From Komagataeibacter melomenusus (GTDB lineage Bacteria > Pseudomonadota > Alphaproteobacteria > Acetobacterales > Acetobacteraceae), in assembly GCF_013155395.1 (NCBI RefSeq), contig NZ_JABJWC010000018.1, forward strand, positions 1-64,000: a stretch of DNA of 64,000 bases, written 5' to 3'. Of the stretch, positions 60,128 through 64,000 are shown one piece after another (position 1 is the stretch's first letter; the number at the start of each line of letters is the position of its first letter). The position numbers and the translations under genes were made by a program. The notes beneath the pieces were generated by a model. It ran no database searches, was not told where the DNA came from, and saw only the letters and a program-made list of their open reading frames with translations.

Positions 60128-61231
60128 TCAGGTGCGGCGGCGCAGGGCCTCGGCCCGCATGTGGGCGCGGCAGGCACGGGCATGCTCCACGCCAAAGCGC
60201 AGCGCCTGCGCCCGCCCGCGCGCGGCCAGCCCAGTGCGCAGGGCCGGGCCGTCCATCAGCCGGGCAATGGCCTGCGCGAGGTCTGATGGAGGCTGGGGCG
60301 CACACAGCAGACCGCCATCGCCCACCACCTCGGGCAGGCCGCCAGTAGGGGCGGCGACAAGGGCCGCACCCGCCGCCATGGCCTCAAGGGCTGCAAGGCC
60401 AAAGGGCTCGGGCCAGCGGCTGGGCACCACCACGATGGCCGCGCGCGCCATCGCCGCCAGCACCTCCGCATGCGGGCGGTAGCCCTCAAGCCCGATGCCT
60501 GCCGCCTGCGCGCGGGGCAGCAGTTCCGCCATGAAGGGCGTTACCGGCGCATCGGCGCGAAACCGGTCGGCCCCGATCATGTCAAAGCGCCAGCCCCGAT
60601 AAGCGGGGGCAAGTTCGGCGCAGGCCGCAACAAACAGGTCAGCGCCCTTGGTCTCGACCATGCGCCCGGCAAACAGCACCTGCTGCGCACGCTCCGCCAT
60701 GGGCGGCACGGTGGCGGGAATGGCCACGCCATTGGGCGAGATGCCAACCCACTGCGCATCGGTGGCGGGCACGCCTTCGAGGAAGCGCTGGCGCACCCAG
60801 CCGGATACACAGGCCACGTTCATCCACCGCAGCAGGTCCGCGCGGCGGGTGGGCGTCTCGGCCCCGCGCATGCCCTGCGGGTCGTTATGCAGCACCAGCA
60901 GCACATGCTGGCCGGGGCGGCTGCGCGCGATATGCAGCGCGGTATCGGGGCGGTTATGCACCTCGACCACCGCGGGCGCGATGTCATGCACGATCCGCAG
61001 CACGCCAGCGGCATAACGGTGGCTACGGCTGCCCGGCGGCCACAGGCCGGGGCGCACCGTGCGGTATTCATGATCGGGCAGCAGCGTGGGGCCTGCGACC
61101 GGCGCGCCGATAATGACATCATTGGGGCCAGCCAGGGCTGCGACCTGCAGCCCGATGGCGCCCACCGCCCCCGTGCTGAAACCTTCACGCGCGGGCAGCA
61201 CCACCGCCACGCGCCAGGGCAGGCCCTCCAC
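60128..61231 (-). CDS. Family 4 glycosyltransferase
   Basis: 367 residues, GT-B fold. Seen: N-terminal WRVAVVLPAREGFSTGAVGAIGLQVAAL (acceptor side), VEVHNRPDTALHIAR, ISPNGVAIP, VLFAGRMVETKGADLFVAACAEL, and a full EX7E in PSRWPEPFGLAALEAMAAGAAL with GGLPEVVGDGGLL. Start is GTG at 61231, five nt after the GST stop. Second of two GT4 genes separated by the COG0523-WD40 pair. Acceptor unknown. Confidence 0.88.
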   Translation of the reverse strand: MEGLPWRVAVVLPAREGFSTGAVGAIGLQVAALAGPNDVIIGAPVAGPTLLPDHEYRTVRPGLWPPGSRSHRYAAGVLRIVHDIAPAVVEVHNRPDTALHIARSRPGQHVLLVLHNDPQGMRGAETPTRRADLLRWMNVACVSGWVRQRFLEGVPATDAQWVGISPNGVAIPATVPPMAERAQQVLFAGRMVETKGADLFVAACAELAPAYRGWRFDMIGADRFRADAPVTPFMAELLPRAQAAGIGLEGYRPHAEVLAAMARAAIVVVPSRWPEPFGLAALEAMAAGAALVAAPTGGLPEVVGDGGLLCAPQPPSDLAQAIARLMDGPALRTGLAARGRAQALRFGVEHARACRAHMRAEALRRRT

Positions 61232-61236
61232 CGGGC

Positions 61237-61908
61237 TCAGCCGATATCCTCAAAGCGCGCCTGCTGCCATTCCTTCGGCTCCTGGGCGGCGAGCTGGTAC
61301 CATGCCTCCATGAGCGGGTGCGCGCGCACGGCGGTCATGTAGGCCCGTGATTCCGGCGAGGGACTGACCCCGTAGGACAGGAAACGCGAGACGATGGGCG
61401 CGAACATGGCATCCGCCATGCCGAATTTCTCCCCGAACAGGAAAGGGCCATCCTTGCCAAAATCCAGCCGCGCCTCGGTCCAGATCGCGTCGATCCGCGC
61501 GATATCGGCATCGATATCCGCCGTGGTGCCCGCAGCCAGCGGGCGGTTCTCGCGCCCGGTATTCATGGGCATGGCGGCGCGCACGGCGCGAAAGCCTGCA
61601 TGCATCTCGGCGGCGATGCTGCGGGCATAGGCGCGCGCGCGCGCATCGACCGGCCACAGGCCGGGGGCCTGCTCGGCGCAGTATTCGCAGATGGCCAGGC
61701 TCTCCCACACGGCAGCACCGTCGTGTTCAAGGTAGGGCACCTTGCCATTGGGCGAGATGGTGCGGATGGCGGGCGTCTCGCCATTATCGGCCAGCGGGAT
61801 CACCTGCTCGCGCACGTCAAGCCCGGCCAGGCGCACCGCAAGCCACCCGCGCAGCGACCATGATGAATACCGCCGCGTGCCAATGACCAGAATGCTGTCG
61901 TTCATCAT
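61237..61908 (-). CDS. Glutathione S-transferase family protein
   Basis: 223 residues. Seen: thioredoxin-fold domain with SILVIGTRRYSSWSLRGWLAVRLAGLD (catalytic Ser in SSWS), NGKVPYLEHDGAAVWESLAICEYCAEQAP (GSH-binding cis-Pro and ES), then a helical C-terminal domain (ADIDADIARIDAIWTEAR, KFGMADAMFAPIVSRFLSYG). The conserved helix-6 Asp is present in MADAM. The YSSWSLR start resembles the alphaproteobacterial GST group of unknown substrate. ATG overlaps the mnmA stop as ATGA. Confidence 0.9.
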   Translation of the reverse strand: MMNDSILVIGTRRYSSWSLRGWLAVRLAGLDVREQVIPLADNGETPAIRTISPNGKVPYLEHDGAAVWESLAICEYCAEQAPGLWPVDARARAYARSIAAEMHAGFRAVRAAMPMNTGRENRPLAAGTTADIDADIARIDAIWTEARLDFGKDGPFLFGEKFGMADAMFAPIVSRFLSYGVSPSPESRAYMTAVRAHPLMEAWYQLAAQEPKEWQQARFEDIG

Positions 61909-63002
61909 GCCGCCTTTCCTTCGCCTTCGGTCCCGACCCGGCGGATGAACCCGCCGCCCAGCACCCGGCTGCCATCATACATCACGCAGGCCTGCCCCGG
62001 CGCGGGCACGGCCCCCTCATCAAGCACCACACGGGCCGCGCCATCGGGCAGCGCCCATACGGTGGCACCGCGCGCCGCCTCGCGCGCGCGGATCTGCACC
62101 GCGCAGCGCAGGCCGTCCGGCCCCGGCTGCGGCACCAGCCAGTTCATGTTACGCAGCACCAGCGTGCGGGCCACGGCCTGGGCGCGCGGGCCGATCACCA
62201 CGCGGCGGCTGGCAGGCTCGATGCCCACCACCATCTGCCGCTCGCCCGCCAGCATGGCGGCATTGCCCAGCCGCTTGCTCTGGCCCACGGTGTAGCGGCT
62301 CACGCCTTCATGCTGGCCCACCACCTGGCCGGCGCGGTCCACGATTTCGCCCGCGCCGGTTATGTCGGGGCGCAGCTTTTCCACCAGGGCGGCGTAGGAG
62401 CCATCGGTCACGAAGCACAGGTCCTGGCTGTCGGGCTTGGCAGCTACGGTGAGGCCAAAGCGCTCGGCCTCGGCGCGGACGGCGGCCTTGTCGGGCATGT
62501 CGCCCAGCGGAAAGCGCAGGAACGCAAGCTGGTCGCGCGTGGTGGCAAACAGGAACCATGACTGGTCGCGCCCCTCATCAACGGGGCGGTGCATCTCAAC
62601 GCCATCGGGGCCTTCCACCCGGCGCACGTAATGCCCGGTGGCCATGGCATCGACCCCAAGCTCGCGCGCCATGCCCAGAAGATCGGTGAATTTCACGCCC
62701 TGGTTGCATGCAACACACGGCACCGGGGTCTCGCCCGCGGCATAGGCATTGGCGAAGGTGTCGATCACGCTGTCATGGAAGCGGCGTTCGGCATCGATGA
62801 CGTAATGGGGAATGCCGAGCCTGTCGGCCACGCGGCGGGCGTCGTGTATGTCGCGCCCGGCGCAGCACGCGCCCTTTTTCTTGCTCTCGCGGGAATCGTA
62901 GAGCTGAAGGGTCGCGCCAATGACCTCGTGCCCTTCGGCCACGAGGCGCGCGGCAACGACGGAACTGTCCACCCCGCCAGACATGGCCACAAGAATACGC
63001 AT
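61905..63002 (-). CDS. mnmA: tRNA-specific 2-thiouridylase
   Basis: 365 residues. Adds sulfur to U34 of tRNA-Lys, -Glu and -Gln. Seen: P-loop ILVAMSGGVDSSVVAARL (SGGVDS 8-13), TPVPCVACNQGVKF with the nucleophile Cys, DSQDLCFVTDGSY with the persulfide Cys, and the C-terminal beta-barrel (RNMNWLVP, MYDGSRVLGGGFI). Start ATG 63002. It is upstream of the GST gene and downstream (in transcription) of a ferredoxin and a cysteine desulfurase that could supply its sulfur. Confidence 0.96.
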   Translation of the reverse strand: MRILVAMSGGVDSSVVAARLVAEGHEVIGATLQLYDSRESKKKGACCAGRDIHDARRVADRLGIPHYVIDAERRFHDSVIDTFANAYAAGETPVPCVACNQGVKFTDLLGMARELGVDAMATGHYVRRVEGPDGVEMHRPVDEGRDQSWFLFATTRDQLAFLRFPLGDMPDKAAVRAEAERFGLTVAAKPDSQDLCFVTDGSYAALVEKLRPDITGAGEIVDRAGQVVGQHEGVSRYTVGQSKRLGNAAMLAGERQMVVGIEPASRRVVIGPRAQAVARTLVLRNMNWLVPQPGPDGLRCAVQIRAREAARGATVWALPDGAARVVLDEGAVPAPGQACVMYDGSRVLGGGFIRRVGTEGEGKAA

Positions 63003-63126
63003 GGGCTCGGTTCCACTTTCCCTTAAACAGGCAATGCCCGGAGAACTATCAGCCTCCGGGCACCGCACGTCAAACATCATCCTGCCCGCCCGCGCCAAAA
63101 CCACGCGGACGGCGTGAGCCGTCCGG

Positions 63127-63441
63127 TCAGGACGTGCGGGGCAGGCGCACCACGAGGCCGTCGAGTGCTTCGGTCATCACGATCTGGCAGCCCAGGCGCG
63201 AGGTCTTTTCCAGCCCGAAGGCGAGGTCGAGCATGTCTTCCTCGTCCTCGGTGGGCGGGGTCAGCTTGGGCGCCCATTCGGGGTCGACCACCACATGGCA
63301 GGTGGCGCAGGCCAGTGAGCCTTCGCATGCGCCTTCAAGGTCGATGCCGTTCTTGTGCGCGATTTCCAGAACCGACAGGCCCAGCGGGGCCGCGACTTCG
63401 CGGCGGGTGCCATCACGCTCGATGAATACTATATGCGCCAT
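63127..63441 (-). CDS. 2Fe-2S ferredoxin, adrenodoxin/Isc type
   Basis: 104 residues. Seen: [32 protein letters not shown], cluster ligands in [14 protein letters not shown] and GCQI (C-X5-C-X2-C...C), [21 protein letters not shown]. This is the vertebrate-type ferredoxin that serves ISC cluster assembly or cytochrome P450; beside a cysteine desulfurase the first is likelier. Start ATG 63441 has AGGATGGA nine bases upstream; ATG 63450 is possible. It overlaps the desulfurase end by 29 nt. Confidence 0.93.
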   Translation of the reverse strand: MAHIVFIERDGTRREVAAPLGLSVLEIAHKNGIDLEGACEGSLACATCHVVVDPEWAPKLTPPTEDEEDMLDLAFGLEKTSRLGCQIVMTEALDGLVVRLPRTS

Positions 63442-64000
63442 CTTTTCCATCCTGCCTGTGCGCCGCGCCCGTTACATCGGGCGCAGCACTGCCTTGCGCG
63501 CGGCAATGTGCCACCGCGCGGCACAGGATCGCCGCCGCGCGATCCACTTCGGCGGGTGAGGTATAGCGTCCGACCGCCAGACGCAAGCCTTCCGCCGCCC
63601 GTGCCGCCTCAAGCCCCATTGCGCTGAGCACATAGGACGGCACCACCTCAGCCGAGGAACACGCCGAGCCGGTGGACAGGCACAGCTCTGGCGCGGCGGC
63701 CAGCAGGTCAAGGGCCCGCACCCCCTCGAAGCCTATGTTCAGGTTGGCCGCAAGCCTGCCTTCCATGCCGCCATGCACCCGCAGCCCGGGGCAGCCCGCC
63801 ATGAGGGCGGCCAGCATGCGGTCACGCAGCGATGCGATGCGGGCGCGCTCGGCTGCCCCCTCAAGGCGGGCAATGCGGCAGGCGGCGCCAAAGCCAATGA
63901 CCAGGGGGGCTGGCAGCGTGCCCGAGCGCAGGCCCCGCTCCTGCCCCCCGCCCGAGAACAGCGGGGCAAGCCGCACGCGGGGCCTGCGCCGCACGAACAG
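63413..64000 (-). CDS. Cysteine desulfurase, C-terminal part (partial)
   Basis: About 195 residues visible; the N-terminal half with the PLP lysine lies beyond the right edge. Seen: [27 protein letters not shown], the family hallmark, and the mobile Cys loop [23 protein letters not shown], with the persulfide Cys in SACSS (group I, IscS/NifS-like length). It releases sulfur from cysteine for Fe-S clusters and for MnmA thiolation. Its C-terminus overlaps the ferredoxin start. Confidence 0.93.
   Translation of the reverse strand: MFVRRRPRVRLAPLFSGGGQERGLRSGTLPAPLVIGFGAACRIARLEGAAERARIASLRDRMLAALMAGCPGLRVHGGMEGRLAANLNIGFEGVRALDLLAAAPELCLSTGSACSSAEVVPSYVLSAMGLEAARAAEGLRLAVGRYTSPAEVDRAAAILCRAVAHCRAQGSAAPDVTGAAHRQDGKDGAYSIHRA

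Overview
The window is a GC-rich, gene-dense stretch of a bacterial chromosome. Enzyme set, gene orders (mreBCD-mrdA-rodA, gcvTHP behind a glycine riboswitch, edd-eda, gyrA-coaD), an RNase E with an acidic insert in its S1 domain and the protein sequences point to an alphaproteobacterium of the Acetobacteraceae, most likely an acetic acid bacterium close to Komagataeibacter/Gluconacetobacter. The genus is an inference from recognised proteins, not from a search. Nothing looks like a prophage, plasmid, insertion sequence or CRISPR array.

Layout. 1-1391: end of an iron/siderophore-type ABC importer (permease cut by the window edge, plus binding protein). 1600-6412: glycine cleavage genes gcvT-gcvH-gcvP read leftwards from a tandem glycine riboswitch. 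6542-8404: small ABM-domain protein, then speD-speE for spermidine. 8564-16383: uvrA, ssb, gyrA, coaD and a cyclophilin, followed by tRNA-Lys(UUU). 17065-19547: edd-eda, the two Entner-Doudoroff enzymes. 19709-22080: a small accessory patch (two immunity-like small genes, alkB, a DUF2076 protein). 22291-25248: glyQ-glyS. 25337-31536: rod-shape and cell-wall elongation operon mreB-mreC-mreD-mrdA-rodA, ending in a DUF3293 gene. 31846-36003: glycine-zipper lipoprotein, leuA with a probable leucine attenuator leader, a cell-wall amidase and a long region upstream of rne. 36004-45398: rne, a DUF1963 protein, cysE with a coupled flavoprotein and HerA-like ATPase, a UbiH-type hydroxylase and a PII protein. 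45442-53083: secreted 4-Cys protein, aspartic-protease-like protein, prolyl aminopeptidase, xerC, priA and a COG2509 flavoprotein. 53236-56826: two CDF metal exporters and a ClC transporter. 56906-64000: a leftward series with two family-4 glycosyltransferases, a COG0523 metallochaperone GTPase coupled to a WD40 protein, a GST, mnmA, a 2Fe-2S ferredoxin and a cysteine desulfurase running off the window.

Several neighbours form working units: riboswitch plus glycine cleavage; SpeD feeding SpeE; Edd feeding Eda; MreBCD with PBP2/RodA; and cysteine desulfurase as the likely sulfur source for MnmA, whose substrates include the tRNA-Lys(UUU) encoded here. The most striking non-coding signal is a family of about ten intergenic palindromic elements (about 50-90 bp, double hairpin closed by an outer stem), mostly at 3' ends of genes. 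The second is a 36-codon leader reading frame before leuA with four CTT leucine codons clustered at a hairpin.
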